64,000 nucleotides of DNA from Dehalococcoidia bacterium (GCA_022828105.1 JAJEJC010000010.1:105483-169482); one strand, 5' to 3'; positions 1 through 12,724 are shown, counted from the stretch's first letter. Notes: a model not told the origin generated them from the sequence alone. Translations and numbers: made by a program.

Positions 1-2405
<2,405 letters not shown>

Positions 2406-2409
<4 letters not shown>

Positions 2410-3155
2410 CCGCCAACATGATCGACGTGCTGCCCGCGATCGACATCCGCGGCGGGCGCTGCGTGCGGCTCGTGCAGGGCGACTACGAGCGCGAAATGAT
2501 TTTCGACAACGACCCAATCGCGCCGGCGCAACGCTGGATTGACGAAGGCGCGGAGATGCTGCACGTGATCGACCTCGACGGCGCGCGCGAGGGTCTCGCG
2601 GTCAATGCAGCAGTCGTGGAGCAGATCGCCGCTCTGGGCAAGCCGGTCCAGGTCGGAGGCGGCATCCGCACGCTGGATACGGTGCGGCGCTATCTCGATT
2701 GCGGCGCGGCGCGGATCATCGTGGGCACGGCGGCGGTGACCGACCGACAGTTCCTCGGCGATGCGGTCGGGCTTTGCGGCGCGGCCCTGACGGTGTCGGT
2801 CGATGCCAGGGGCGGGCGGGTCGCACTGAACGGCTGGACCGAAGAGTCCGAGCTGCCGGCGGTCGCACTGATTCCTCAGCTTGAGCAATTGGGCGTCAAG
2901 CGGTTCATCTACACCGACATCGCCTCCGACGGCATGCTCGGCGGCCACGACGAGGCCGAGTTCGCGCGCGTGGCCGCGGCGACCCGCGTGCCCGTGATCG
3001 CCGCCGGCGGGATCGCGCACCCGATGCAGGTCCGCCGGCTGGCCGCCAACGGCGCCGCCGGGGTCGTGCTCGGTCGCGCCCTCTACGACGGCCGCTTGAC
3101 GCTGGCCGACGCCTTCGACGCGGCCGAGGCCGGCCTGCGCGAGCGGACATGCTGA
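2406..3155 (+). CDS. hisA: Phosphoribosylformimino-5-aminoimidazole carboxamide ribotide isomerase HisA
   Basis: Amadori isomerase of histidine biosynthesis, feeding PRFAR to HisF/HisH. The 249-residue (beta/alpha)8 barrel has the expected [18 protein letters not shown] start with its catalytic Asp, the phosphate loop VGGGIRTLD, the second-half Asp in YTDIASDGM and the C-terminal phosphate site IAAGGIAHP. It overlaps hisH by four bases and is followed by hisF after four bases. Its position between hisH and hisF argues for HisA and not a second HisF. There is no TrpF-specific feature that would suggest a bifunctional PriA. Confidence 0.94.
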
Positions 3156-3159
3156 ACAG

Positions 3160-3928
<769 letters not shown>

Positions 3929-3945
<17 letters not shown>

Positions 3946-4279
3946 CCCCACCGAGTTCGCAGTGCCCGAGCTCAAGTACGACGACGCCGGCCTGATCCCC
4001 GCCATCGTGCAAGACGACGCGACGAACGAAATCCTGATGCTCGGCTACATGAACGAGCGCTCGCTCGCGATGACGCTGGAGAAACGGCTGGTCACGTTCT
4101 GGAGCCGCAGCCGGCAGGAGTACTGGACCAAGGGCGAGACCAGCGGCAATGTGCTGGAGTTGGTCGGCATCCGCAAGGATTGCGATGTCGACGCACTGCT
4201 GGTCCGCGCCGTGCCCCATGGCCCGACCTGCCACACCGGCGCACGATCCTGCTTCTATCGAGACCTTGGCGAAGACTGA
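3929..4279 (+). CDS. hisI: Phosphoribosyl-AMP cyclohydrolase HisI (no HisE domain)
   Basis: Opens the adenine ring of PR-AMP in histidine biosynthesis, a Zn/Mg-dependent reaction. The ATG at 3929 gives a 116-residue protein; an upstream in-frame start at 3872 would lie well inside hisF and is less likely. Family hallmarks are [11 protein letters not shown], the [18 protein letters not shown] stretch and the C-terminal metal ligands in KDCDVDALL and [12 protein letters not shown]. The protein ends right after that, so the HisE pyrophosphohydrolase domain fused in many bacteria is absent and must be encoded elsewhere. It overlaps the end of hisF by 17 bases. Confidence 0.94.
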
Positions 4280-4316
4280 TCAGGCATTGCGCCTGACCCT
4301 TGAGCAACGGCCCGGA

Positions 4317-4532
4317 TTATTCGTTCTCGTCCTCGGTGATGCCGTAGCGGCGGCGGAAGCGCTCGACTCGGCCGGCGGTATCGACGATCCGCTGCTCGCC
4401 GGTGAAGAACGGGTGGCAAGTCGAGCAGATCTCGATGCGGATGTCGGTTTTGGTCGCCCGGGTCTGCCAACTCTCGCCGCAACCGCAGGTGATCGTGGCG
4501 TCGACGTACTCGGGATGAATCTCCGTCTTCAC
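4317..4532 (-). CDS. rpmE: 50S ribosomal protein L31, zinc-binding type
   Basis: Large-subunit protein of the central protuberance. The 71-residue product has the four-Cys pattern of zinc-containing L31 (Cys16, Cys18, Cys36, Cys39, in CGCG and [10 protein letters not shown]), then the C-terminal helix VERFRRRYG. It is the last gene of a rplU-rpmA-rpmE run and overlaps the stop of rpmA by four bases. It converges with hisI across 37 bases that hold a small hairpin (TCAGGC, loop, GCCTGA at 4280-4296), a possible shared terminator without a clear T-run. Confidence 0.94.
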   Translation of the reverse strand: MKTEIHPEYVDATITCGCGESWQTRATKTDIRIEICSTCHPFFTGEQRIVDTAGRVERFRRRYGITEDENE

Positions 4533-4807
4533 GTCCCTACCCCCTCGAGTTCGGCCGGGATCACCGAGACCTTTTTGCGCCGGTTGCGTGCGTAGGGCGA
4601 GAACTTGATCGTGCCGTCGGTGAGTGCGAACAGGGTGTGGTCACGGCCGACGCCGACGTTGTCGCCGGCGTGAATGCGCGTGCCCCGCTGACGCACGATG
4701 ATCCCGCCGGTGAGCACGAGTTCGCCGTCGAACAGCTTCACACCCAGACGCTTCGAGTTGCTGTCGCGCCCGTTGCGGGACGAGCCGACGCCTTTCTTGT
4801 GAGCCAT
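4529..4807 (-). CDS. rpmA: 50S ribosomal protein L27
   Basis: L27 sits near the peptidyl-transferase centre. The 92-residue product starts [16 protein letters not shown], the canonical N-terminus with no cleavable Firmicutes-type extension, and continues with [11 protein letters not shown] and [15 protein letters not shown]. It lies between rplU (nine-base gap) and rpmE (four-base overlap), the usual rplU-rpmA order with rpmE added behind. Confidence 0.96.
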   Translation of the reverse strand: MAHKKGVGSSRNGRDSNSKRLGVKLFDGELVLTGGIIVRQRGTRIHAGDNVGVGRDHTLFALTDGTIKFSPYARNRRKKVSVIPAELEGVGT

Positions 4808-4816
4808 CGCGCTCTC

Positions 4817-5365
4817 CTAGTCCTCGGACTTCTCAGCGGCGTCGTCGCCGTTGTCGCTCTCGTCGGCGGATTCCTCGAGGGCCGCCTCGGACGCGTCGTC
4901 CTCAAGTTCGGCAGTCGGCTCGTCGACCGATTCATCGCTCGCGACTGCTTCGGCGGCTTCTTCGGCTTCGACGACCTCTTCGGCTTCCGGCTCGACCGGC
5001 ACTTCCCTGACCGGCGCCGTCCAGGTCTGGTCGCCCAGCGTGACTTCGTCCACGAGCACGGAGGTGTGTAGTTGGCGATGTCCGCGCAGGCGGCGGTAGC
5101 GCGTCTTGTTCTTGTACTTGAAGACGCGAATCTTGCGGCCGCGGCCTTGCTCGATGATCTCGCCGGCAACGCTGGCCGACTCCACGGTCGGCGTACCGAC
5201 CGCGACTTCGCCGTCGCCGCTGACCAGCAGAACATCACTAAAGGTGATCCGGTCTCCGGCCGCGCCGTCGAGCCGCTCGAGCTGGAGGCGTTGTCCGGGC
5301 GAGACACGGTACTGCTTGCCGCCGCTGCGGATTACGGCATACACGTCTGGCGCTTCAGTGCTCAT
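4817..5365 (-). CDS. rplU: 50S ribosomal protein L21 with a long acidic C-terminal tail
   Basis: The first 105 or so residues are a normal L21: YAVIRSGGKQYRV, then the KIRVFKYKNKTRYRRLRGHRQ signature. L21 proteins usually stop near here. This one runs on to 182 residues with a tail of about 70 residues made almost only of Glu, Asp, Ala, Ser and Val (for example EAEEVVEAEEAAEAV), ending EKSED. The tail is of low complexity, probably disordered and strongly negative; its role is unknown. It is the first gene of rplU-rpmA-rpmE, with a plausible promoter just upstream. Confidence 0.95.
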   Translation of the reverse strand: MSTEAPDVYAVIRSGGKQYRVSPGQRLQLERLDGAAGDRITFSDVLLVSGDGEVAVGTPTVESASVAGEIIEQGRGRKIRVFKYKNKTRYRRLRGHRQLHTSVLVDEVTLGDQTWTAPVREVPVEPEAEEVVEAEEAAEAVASDESVDEPTAELEDDASEAALEESADESDNGDDAAEKSED

Positions 5366-5414
5366 GGCTGTCTCGCTTCGATCTCGGACGGAGCGGTTGG
5401 TTCCTGAGTAATCC

Positions 5415-5442
5415 AGCGTAGTCAGTGCCGCTATGCCGTCAA
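5415..5442 (-). promoter_or_regulatory. Possible promoter of rplU-rpmA-rpmE
   Basis: On the reverse strand, TTGACG (5442-5437) is followed after 16 bases by TACGCT (5420-5415), about 50 bases before the rplU start. The -10 matches the TAnnCT type seen before several other genes here. The call comes from sequence pattern only. Confidence 0.35.
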
Positions 5443-5479
5443 GCGATCAGCGCACAGAGCGCACTCTACAAGCCGGGCC

Positions 5480-7489
5480 TCACTCGAGCGACGAACTGTT
5501 CTGGTTGCCGCCCCAGGCCAGACCGGGCTTGGGCGGCATCAGCGGTTCGCGCTCCTCGTCGGCCTCGCCGCTGGGCGGCGCGGCCGGTGGCGGCGCGGGA
5601 TCGGGAGCCGGCGGCGGCGGAGTTGGTTCGGGAATCGCATCGCCCGGCTGCCAGGCCAGGATCGCGCGCAGGTCGTCGCCCTCAAGGGTCTCGACCTCCA
5701 TCAGCCGCGTGGCCAGCAGGTCGAGCTGTTCGCGATTGCGCCGCAAGATGGTGCGCGCCCGGTCGCGCGCCCGGTCGATGATCTCGCGCAGTTCCTCGTC
5801 AATCTGCTCGGCAACCATTTCCGAGTAGTCACGCTGTTCGGAGATGTCGCGGCCGAGGAAGACCATCGACTCCTTCTTGCCGAACGTGCGCGCGCCCAGC
5901 CGCTCCGACATGCCCCATTGGGTGATCATCGCTCGGGCAATCTGGGTGACCTTGCTCAGGTCGTCGTGGGCGCCGGTGGTCATCTCGCCGAAGACGACCT
6001 CCTCAGCCGCGTGGCCGCCCAGGGCCGAGGCCATGAACCCCTCGTAGTAACTCTTGCCGGCCAGACGGTGCTCGGACTCGGGCAGGTAGCGCGTGTAGCC
6101 GCCGGCCATGCCGCGCGGTACGATGGTCACCTTGTGCACCGGGTCGTGGCCGGGAACATGCGAGGCGACCAGGGCGTGGCCCGCTTCGTGGAAGGCCACG
6201 ACTTCCTTTTCGCGCCCGACCAGCAGGCGCGACTTGCGCTCGGGGCCGGCCATCACGCGGTCCACGGCCTCTTCGACCTCGGCCTGCGTGATGTGCTTCT
6301 TCTGTCGCCGCGCAGCCAGGATCGCAGCCTCGTTGAGCAGATTGGCCAGTTCCGCTCCGGAGAAACCCGGTGTCTCCTTGGCGATCGTGGTCAGATCGAC
6401 CTCTTCAGCCAACGGCTTGCCGCGCACGTGTACGTCAAGGATCGCCACACGGCCCTTGACGTCGGGCGCGTCGAGCACGACGCGGCGGTCGAATCGGCCC
6501 GGACGCAGCAGCGCCGGGTCGAGAATGTCGGGCCGGTTGGTGGCAGCCACGACAATCACGTTGGTGTTGGTGTCGAAGCCGTCCATCTCGACCAGGATCT
6601 GATTCAGCGTCTGTTCGCGCTCGTCGTGCGAGCCGCCCACGCCGGCGCCGCGCTGACGGCCGACCGCGTCGATCTCGTCGACGAAGACGATGCAGGGCGC
6701 GTTGCGCTTGGCCTGCTCGAACAGGTCGCGTACGCGGCTGGCCCCGACGCCGACGAACATCTCGACGAACTCGGAACCGGAGATCGAGAAGAACGGCACG
6801 CCGGCCTCGCCGGCGACCGCGCGTGCGATCAGCGTCTTGCCCGTGCCGGGCGGCCCGACCAGCAGCACGCCGCGGGGAATCCGCGCACCGAGCGAGGCGA
6901 AGCGCTCGGGGAACTTGAGGAACTCGACGACTTCCTGCAATTCCTCCTTGGCCTCGTCACAACCGGCCACGTCGTTGAAGGTCACCGAGGGCCGGTTGGC
7001 CGTGACCATCCGCGCCTTGCTCTTGCCGAACGACATCGCCTGCGAGCCCTGACCCTGGGCCTGGCGCAGGAAGAAGAAGATCAGGCCGACGATCAGGAGG
7101 ATCGGCAGCAGATTGAAGAAGAGGCCGGCGATCGTCGAACCGAAGCCGCCGCCGCCCGAGACCTCAACGTCGGGGAAGCCCTGCGAGCCAACGTCGATGC
7201 CCTCGCGGGCAAGAAACTCGAAGAAGTCGAAGCCCGTCTCCGGCAGGTTGGTCTCGTATGACTGCGAACCGTCACGCTGGATCAGCGTCACCTTCGATGA
7301 CGACACTTTGATCGTCTCGATCAGCCCGGCGCCATTCTCAATTCGGCCGAGCAACGACTCGGTGCCGCCGGCCAGGGGGATCTCGTTGGAGCCGCCCCCG
7401 CGAGGGAACACGGAGAAGACGACGATGATCAGCACCACAAAGATCAGCAGGTAGATCAGGAAACTGCGCTTGAACCGTGAGCCGCCCAT
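5480..7489 (-). CDS. ftsH: ATP-dependent zinc metalloprotease FtsH
   Basis: Membrane AAA+ protease that extracts and degrades misassembled membrane proteins and short-lived regulators. The second ATG (7489), six bases after GAGGG, is preferred over the in-frame ATG at 7495; it gives 669 residues. Order: TM helix 10-27, a periplasmic/extracellular domain, TM helix about 122-141, Walker A GPPGTGKT near 212-219, Walker [12 protein letters not shown], the second region of homology ending RPGRFDRR, and the zinc site [11 protein letters not shown] near residue 430. The C-terminus is a Pro-rich stretch ([15 protein letters not shown]) followed by a short acidic and polar tail, not conserved in the family. 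It lies alone on the minus strand between rplU and an SDR gene. Confidence 0.96.
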   Translation of the reverse strand: MGGSRFKRSFLIYLLIFVVLIIVVFSVFPRGGGSNEIPLAGGTESLLGRIENGAGLIETIKVSSSKVTLIQRDGSQSYETNLPETGFDFFEFLAREGIDVGSQGFPDVEVSGGGGFGSTIAGLFFNLLPILLIVGLIFFFLRQAQGQGSQAMSFGKSKARMVTANRPSVTFNDVAGCDEAKEELQEVVEFLKFPERFASLGARIPRGVLLVGPPGTGKTLIARAVAGEAGVPFFSISGSEFVEMFVGVGASRVRDLFEQAKRNAPCIVFVDEIDAVGRQRGAGVGGSHDEREQTLNQILVEMDGFDTNTNVIVVAATNRPDILDPALLRPGRFDRRVVLDAPDVKGRVAILDVHVRGKPLAEEVDLTTIAKETPGFSGAELANLLNEAAILAARRQKKHITQAEVEEAVDRVMAGPERKSRLLVGREKEVVAFHEAGHALVASHVPGHDPVHKVTIVPRGMAGGYTRYLPESEHRLAGKSYYEGFMASALGGHAAEEVVFGEMTTGAHDDLSKVTQIARAMITQWGMSERLGARTFGKKESMVFLGRDISEQRDYSEMVAEQIDEELREIIDRARDRARTILRRNREQLDLLATRLMEVETLEGDDLRAILAWQPGDAIPEPTPPPPAPDPAPPPAAPPSGEADEEREPLMPPKPGLAWGGNQNSSSLE

Positions 7490-7647
7490 CGCCATCCCTC
7501 AAAAGCAGCGCGCACCCGACGCCGGATCGCGCCGGCAACTGTCTCAGTCAGTTTCGAGCATATCGCAACTCCCGATCGGCCCGTGTCAGGATTGCGTGAA
7601 TTCCGCAATCCTACGCCAACCGCACGTCCGGAACGAGGACAAGTGGG

Positions 7648-8523
7648 TCAAGCTTCTTTCGGTCCGGCCTGGACGCCGCTGATCTTCGCCAGTCCCGACC
7701 AGTCCGTCCGCCTGCGTGCGTCGAGCACGCCGCCCTCCGGAATCGGAGGCACGCCAATGGTGTTGGCGGCCATCCAACCGCCGTCGACCAGCAAGGTGTG
7801 TCCCGTGATGTAGCTGGCCATGTCGGAGAGCAGAAAGACCACGGCATTGGCGACCTCGTCCGGCGTGCCGAGACGCTTGAACGGAATCAGGCCCTCGGCG
7901 GTTCGCTTGACGCGTTCGGGAGAGGCTGGAATGCGGGGCGTGGCAATGCTGCCGGGCGCGACCGAGTTGACGCGAATGTCGTGCGGCGCCAGCTCGACCG
8001 CCATGCTGCGCACCAAGTTGATCAAGCCCGCTTTGGCCGCGCCGTACGAAGAGTGGTTGGGCGCGGACTGCGCCCCCTCGACCGAGGAAATGCAGACGAT
8101 GCTGCCCGGCGCGCCCCGCGCGATCATCGATCGGGCGGCCAGTTGGGCGTTGACAAAGAAGTAGCGCAGGTTCATGCGGTGATCGCGATCCCACTGCGCG
8201 GTCGTCATCTCGACAATCGGATTGAACGACGCCTGGCCGATGATCGTGACCAACAGGTCGATCTGGCCCAATTCCTGTTCGGCGCGTTCGAAGACGGTCG
8301 CGGCCTGCACGTCGTCGAGCATGTCGGCCACGAGGGAGACCGATGGCTGGCCAAGCAGATCGACCTCGGCGGCCACGTGGATGGCACGCTCAGCGTTGAT
8401 GTCGGCGACCGCGACCCCGCAGCCCGCCTGCGCGAGCAGCCGCCCCGTGCTCAGACTGATGCCCTCGCCGCCGCCGACGATCAGCGCCGATTTTCCTTCA
8501 AGCTGGAGCAGTGAGTGTTCCAT
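7648..8523 (-). CDS. Short-chain dehydrogenase/reductase
   Basis: NAD(P)-dependent oxidoreductase of the classical SDR fold; substrate unknown. The 291-residue product shows an altered glycine-rich loop VGGGEGIS in place of TGxxxGIG, the NNAG-equivalent VTIIGQA (also altered), the active-site ISSVEG serine, YGAAK (Tyr and Lys) and the C-terminal SYITGHTLLVDGG. About 30 residues follow the usual SDR end (VPPIPEGGV onwards). GGAGAGG lies six bases before the ATG. The next gene upstream is an LLM oxidoreductase on the same strand 64 bases away, so the two may act in one oxidative pathway; this is inference. Confidence 0.85.
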   Translation of the reverse strand: MEHSLLQLEGKSALIVGGGEGISLSTGRLLAQAGCGVAVADINAERAIHVAAEVDLLGQPSVSLVADMLDDVQAATVFERAEQELGQIDLLVTIIGQASFNPIVEMTTAQWDRDHRMNLRYFFVNAQLAARSMIARGAPGSIVCISSVEGAQSAPNHSSYGAAKAGLINLVRSMAVELAPHDIRVNSVAPGSIATPRIPASPERVKRTAEGLIPFKRLGTPDEVANAVVFLLSDMASYITGHTLLVDGGWMAANTIGVPPIPEGGVLDARRRTDWSGLAKISGVQAGPKEA

Positions 8524-8587
8524 TCAGCACCTCTCCGCTCTAGTGCGAGCCGGGCAAGGTTGCGTCGCCGGCGTGGCCGACCCGCGT

Positions 8588-9673
8588 TCAATCTCTGAGC
8601 AGCGGCAACACGTCGGCGGTGAATCGCGCGGCGGAGGCCTCGGCCTCGGCGGTCGGTCTGACGAAGTCCGGACCGACAATGCCGAACTTCGTCACGCCAA
8701 GTTGCGCGAGTTCAGTCAGCTTCTCGGCGCAATACTCCGCCGGGCCGACGATTGCGTAGCCGTCCATGAAGTCATCGGTGAGCGCAGTGATCTGGTGGCC
8801 GCCTTCGCGACCGTGCAGATTCATGTCGTAGCGCCGGTGCAGTTCGTGGAAGACCTCATCCTGATTCTCGTCCGTCGGTCCCGATACCTCGCCGTACATG
8901 GCCGAGAAGCGCGCGAACAGCCCCGTTGACGGACGCCCGAGTTCTCGGCCTGCGGCCGGATCGTCGTCGCAGACGACATTGACGTAGGCGCCGATGCTGA
9001 GCGAGTCGGGATCGATTCCCGCTTCTCCGGCGGCCTCGCGCGCGGTCTGAATGCCCCAGGCGATGCGCCTGGGATCGGCGCCGACGGCGAGCATGACACG
9101 GTCGGCCTGGCGGGTCGCGATGCCGATCACGCGAGGCCCGGTGGCAGCTACTTCCACGGGCACTTTGCGCTCGTCCGAACCGTCGTCGACCCAGCGAATG
9201 GCGCTGGTCTCGGGCGCTTGCGCGAGACTGAGCCGCTCTACCGGCGGCGCGGCCTCGTCGGGAATGCCGGAGCCGTCGAGCGGGACGCCGCCACCGGAGA
9301 GATAGGTCTGCAAGTGCTCGAGGTAGGTCTCGAACCACCCGAGGCGCGCCGGAGCGCGGCCCAGGTGCGCAAGCGCGCTGTCGCCGCGGCCGATGCCGAG
9401 CACCATCCGGCCCCGCGACAGGCGCTGGACGGCAAAGGCGGACGTCGCAGCGACGGATGCGTGACGGGTCACGGGATTGGTGACGGAGGTCGAGAGACCG
9501 AGCCGATCCGTGACGGTAGCCGCGAGTGCGAGGCACAGGTACGGGTCTCCGGTCAGGCTCTGGGAGTCTCCCAGCCCAATCCCGTCCCAGCCCTGCGCTT
9601 CGGATCGCCGCGCGAACTCGGCGATCCCGGTCGGTTCGGACACGCGCCAGTTCCAGAACTCCATTTCCACCAC
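8588..9673 (-). CDS. LLM-class (luciferase-like) flavin/F420-dependent oxidoreductase
   Basis: TIM-barrel oxidoreductase of the bacterial luciferase/F420-dependent reductase superfamily, probably cytosolic. The 361-residue product has typical landmarks: EFARRSEAQGWDGIGLGDSQ near the N-terminus, LAATVTDRLGLSTSVTNP, the RLSRGRMVLGIGRGDSA cofactor-binding stretch and YAIVGPAEYCAEKLTELAQLGV near the end. The start is uncertain among GTG 9673, GTG 9670 and ATG 9664, all just after AGAGG. F420 rather than FMN use is likely from similarity to methylene-H4MPT reductase-like proteins but cannot be settled here. Substrate unknown. Confidence 0.85.
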   Translation of the reverse strand: MVEMEFWNWRVSEPTGIAEFARRSEAQGWDGIGLGDSQSLTGDPYLCLALAATVTDRLGLSTSVTNPVTRHASVAATSAFAVQRLSRGRMVLGIGRGDSALAHLGRAPARLGWFETYLEHLQTYLSGGGVPLDGSGIPDEAAPPVERLSLAQAPETSAIRWVDDGSDERKVPVEVAATGPRVIGIATRQADRVMLAVGADPRRIAWGIQTAREAAGEAGIDPDSLSIGAYVNVVCDDDPAAGRELGRPSTGLFARFSAMYGEVSGPTDENQDEVFHELHRRYDMNLHGREGGHQITALTDDFMDGYAIVGPAEYCAEKLTELAQLGVTKFGIVGPDFVRPTAEAEASAARFTADVLPLLRD

Positions 9674-9854
9674 GCACCTCTCCCTTCGCCCTGCGCAAAG
9701 TCGCCGCTGCGCCCAGAGTAATCGCCCACGCGGCCGCAGGCGGTGAGTCGGTCGCCGTTACCCTCACACCTCAGTAGCTCGGTCGCGTCCTCGCCAACAG
9801 GTTGCCGCCGCCCGCGCCACCGCCAGACGCAACGATGAGACGGTCGGATCCGCA

Positions 9855-11624
9855 TTGGCCACTCGCAGCGCCGAACAGCCTATTCAGTACGAGCCGGAAG
9901 AGGCCTGTCCACCGATCGTTGCGTTGATCGTCGGCTTCCAGGGGGCCGCACTCGTCCTTGCGCCGACGGTGCTCAACGTGGCAATCGGGTTTCGCGCGGC
10001 GGGACTGGATGAGACCTGGCTCGTCTGGGGCGTATTCGCTGGAATGCTGACCTGCGCCGCGATGACGGCGGTGCAGGTCTTCCGGATTCGGCAGTTCGGT
10101 ACCGGGCACGTTGTCCTCTCCTGGTCGTCGGCAATCTTCCTTGCCATCCTCGCAACGACCGTCGAGGCCGCCGGGCCCGAGACGTTCGCGAGCCTGCTGA
10201 TCATTTGCAGCCTGGTGCAGATTGCGCTCGCCAGGTGGCTGCCGACCTTGCGGCGGATCATCACCCCGGTGGTCTCCGGCACCGTGACGATGTTGATTGC
10301 CGTCAACGTCCTGCCAATCGCGTTCAACAGCGTCCAGAACGTGCCTTCCGGCGCCGCGCCGAGCGCGGGCGCCGTCATTGCCGGCGTCACCCTGTTGGCT
10401 TCGGTGATCGTGACACTGCGGGTCAGCGGCCGCTGGCGGCTGATCGCGCCTTTGATCAGCATTGTGATCGGCTGTGCAGTCTCGGTCGCGTTTGGCGTGT
10501 TCGAAGTGGACCGGATCGCGAACGCCGCATGGTTCGGCGTACCGGAACTGCCCGACATCGGCTTCGACATCTCGCCGGGCAAGGAGTTCTGGGCGCTGCT
10601 GCCCACCTTCGCGATCCTCACCCTGGTGTTCACGCTCAAGACGATCAGCGATGGGGTCGTAATCCAACAGAGTTCCCGCCGTCGGCCGCGGGCGATTGAC
10701 TTTCGCCAGATTCAGGGCCTCGTCGGCGCCAGCGGGATCGGGATGTTGCTCGCCGGTCTCGCGACCACACTGCCCCCGGCCTCCAACGCCTCGTACAGCA
10801 ACACGCTGGTCACGCTCACCGGAGTCGCAGCGCGCCGAGTTGGAATCGGCGTCGCCGCCGTCACCGTTGTGCTGGCGTTCTTTTCCAAGTTTGCCGCCCT
10901 GCTGCTCTCCGTTCCCGGTCCAGTGCTGGGCGCGTTTCTGATGCTCGCCATGGGCATGCTGTTTGTCAGCGGCTGGCAGACGATTTCGCGCGATGGACTC
11001 GACCCGCAACGCGTGCTGGTGGTCGCGCTTTCGAGTGCGTTGGGATTGGGACTGCATGGCCACCCGATCATGACCGACCTCCTTGGTGATGAGGTCGGAG
11101 GATTGATCGGCAACGGAGTCACGATCGGCGCCATCGTCGCGATTGCGATGACGCTGCTGCTTGAGGCCATGGCGACGCGCCGCTCGCGGCTTGAGGTGAC
11201 GCTGGACATGGCCTCGCTGCCCGCCATTGACGAGTTCCTCTCCAGCCTCGCGTCAAGGATGACGTGGGACGATCCGTCCACGGTGCGACTGCGCTCGGCC
11301 GGAGAAGAGACCCTCGCCACCTTGCTGGTCCGCGAAGAAGCTACGCTCGATGGCCAGCCGCAGGGAGACGAGCAGACGCGCCTGAGGATCGTCGCTCGGC
11401 CTCAACCGATGATGGTTGAGCTGGAGTTCGTCGCGACGACGCGGCATGAGAACATCGAGGATCAGCTCGCCTATCTGACCGAAGAAGCGCCGATCCCGAC
11501 AGAGAACGATCTCTCGCTGCGTCTGCTCAGGTACCACGCCGCCGCCGTGCGGCACCAGAAGTTCCACGGCGTCGATATCGTCACCGTCCAGGTTGAAGGC
11601 GCTCCCGAAGCGGCGCCGACCTGA
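9855..11624 (+). CDS. NCS2-like purine/pyrimidine permease with a C-terminal degenerate GHKL-like domain
   Basis: The first roughly 440 of 589 residues are a polytopic carrier with about a dozen hydrophobic segments. It resembles the nucleobase-cation symporter-2/xanthine-uracil permease family: FQGAALVLAPTVLNVAIGF early on, LLAGLATTLPPASNASYSNTL in the carrier core, and GPVLGAFLMLAMGMLFVSGW. Residues about 455-589 are soluble and look like a serine-kinase/HATPase fold as in RsbW: SLPAIDEFLSSLA, then SAGEETLATLL where the N-box Asn is absent, then a GLGL-like helix replaced by ENDLSLRLLRYHAAAV. That domain probably no longer binds ATP. The start is TTG 9855; no ribosome site is obvious. Transported substrate unknown. 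Confidence 0.8.
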   Translation: MATRSAEQPIQYEPEEACPPIVALIVGFQGAALVLAPTVLNVAIGFRAAGLDETWLVWGVFAGMLTCAAMTAVQVFRIRQFGTGHVVLSWSSAIFLAILATTVEAAGPETFASLLIICSLVQIALARWLPTLRRIITPVVSGTVTMLIAVNVLPIAFNSVQNVPSGAAPSAGAVIAGVTLLASVIVTLRVSGRWRLIAPLISIVIGCAVSVAFGVFEVDRIANAAWFGVPELPDIGFDISPGKEFWALLPTFAILTLVFTLKTISDGVVIQQSSRRRPRAIDFRQIQGLVGASGIGMLLAGLATTLPPASNASYSNTLVTLTGVAARRVGIGVAAVTVVLAFFSKFAALLLSVPGPVLGAFLMLAMGMLFVSGWQTISRDGLDPQRVLVVALSSALGLGLHGHPIMTDLLGDEVGGLIGNGVTIGAIVAIAMTLLLEAMATRRSRLEVTLDMASLPAIDEFLSSLASRMTWDDPSTVRLRSAGEETLATLLVREEATLDGQPQGDEQTRLRIVARPQPMMVELEFVATTRHENIEDQLAYLTEEAPIPTENDLSLRLLRYHAAAVRHQKFHGVDIVTVQVEGAPEAAPT

Positions 11625-11643
11625 CATAACAGCGTGCAGGCTC

Positions 11644-11649
11644 TAGCCT
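11644..11649 (+). promoter_or_regulatory. -10-like hexamer of rnhB, leaderless layout
   Basis: TAGCCT lies exactly six bases before the GTG start of rnhB, so transcription would begin at or next to the start codon. No Shine-Dalgarno sequence fits in the six bases. Confidence 0.4.
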
Positions 11650-11655
11650 CCTGCT

Positions 11656-12312
11656 GTGTCCCTGCAACGCCCAACCCGACGCCGCGAACTGCATCACTGG
11701 CGCAACGGCGCGAGTTGCGTCGCCGGCGTCGACGAAGTGGGACGTGGACCGCTGGCCGGGCCGCTCGTCACGGCCGCTGTGGTGTTGCCGCAGGATCGTC
11801 GCCCCGAATGGCTTCGCGACCTCAGGGACAGCAAACAACTGAGCGCACAGCGTCGGGCGGCGCTCGCTCCTCTGATCGAGGCAGAAGCCGCCCAGTGCGC
11901 GATCGGATGGGTCCACGCCGCCGAATTGGACGAGCTTGGCCTGGCTGAGTCGTTGCGCCTCTGTGTACGCCGCAGCCTGGAGCAGCTGGATCAACGTCCC
12001 GACATCGTCCTCGCCGACGGCCGAGACGATCTGCGGCTGCATTGCCCGACCGAGATGATCGTCAAGGGCGACGCCTCGGTGGCGTCGATCGCGGCGGCTT
12101 CGATCGTGGCCAAGGTGGCGCGTGATCGCTGGATGGTCGAGCTCGACCGCCGCTATCCCCGCTACGGCTTTGCCCAACACAAGGGCTATGGATCGCCTGA
12201 ACACGTGCGCGCCCTGCGTGAGTTCGGTCCCTGCCCCGAGCACCGGCACTCATTCGCGCCGGTCGCCGCGCTGCGCCAGTCCCGGTTCAGTTTCGATGCC
12301 GCAGCATCCTGA
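11656..12312 (+). CDS. rnhB: Ribonuclease HII
   Basis: Cleaves RNA in RNA-DNA hybrids and at single ribonucleotides in DNA. The 218-residue product has the type 2 signature GVDEVGRGPLAGP (Asp26, Glu27), the metal ligand in DIVLADG, KGDASVASIAAASIVAKVARD and the YGFAQHKGYGSPEH substrate region. GTG start directly after a -10-like hexamer. The last 17 bases overlap yraN, a common rnhB-yraN arrangement. A type 1 enzyme gene (rnhA) is also present near 47.2 kb. Confidence 0.95.
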   Translation: MSLQRPTRRRELHHWRNGASCVAGVDEVGRGPLAGPLVTAAVVLPQDRRPEWLRDLRDSKQLSAQRRAALAPLIEAEAAQCAIGWVHAAELDELGLAESLRLCVRRSLEQLDQRPDIVLADGRDDLRLHCPTEMIVKGDASVASIAAASIVAKVARDRWMVELDRRYPRYGFAQHKGYGSPEHVRALREFGPCPEHRHSFAPVAALRQSRFSFDAAAS

Positions 12313-12688
12313 CCGGCCAGCCGATCGGCGACGAGCGCTCGGCGCAGCCGGAGAAGATCTTGCCGCCGCATACCTCGAGCAGCGCAGCTACCGCATCCTC
12401 GAGCGCAACTACCGGCGGCGCTGGGGCGAAGCCGACATCGTCGCGCTCGCCGACGACGGCACGCATGTCATCGTCGAGGTCCGCTCGCGCAGCAACCGCC
12501 GCTATGCAGTCGAGGCGGCGCAATCGGTCGGTCCGCGCAAGCAACGCCAACTGGTGCGGCTGGCGCTCGGCCTGATCGCCGAGCAAGAGCAGGAGATCGA
12601 TGTGCGCGTGGACGTGATGATCGTCGCGCCCGACCGCAGCGGCCGGCTGTCCGTGGTCGCTCACATCATCGACGCGATCGAGGGCTAG
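12296..12688 (+). CDS. YraN/UPF0102 family nuclease-fold protein
   Basis: UPF0102 proteins have a restriction-endonuclease-like fold and often follow rnhB; their cellular role is not established. The ATG at 12296 gives 130 residues, starting inside rnhB. Landmarks: RRALGAAGEDLAAAYLEQ, then ILERNYRRRWGEADIVALADD and VIVEVRSRSN. The GEADI, Asp and (V)EVR residues match the PD-(D/E)xK-type core; the usual Lys of EVK is Arg here. Upstream in-frame codons lie deep in rnhB and are rejected. Confidence 0.9.
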   Translation: MPQHPDRPADRRRALGAAGEDLAAAYLEQRSYRILERNYRRRWGEADIVALADDGTHVIVEVRSRSNRRYAVEAAQSVGPRKQRQLVRLALGLIAEQEQEIDVRVDVMIVAPDRSGRLSVVAHIIDAIEG

Positions 12689-12724
12689 GAGATTGGCGAC
12701 TAAGCTGAGCAGGGGCGTCCGAGC

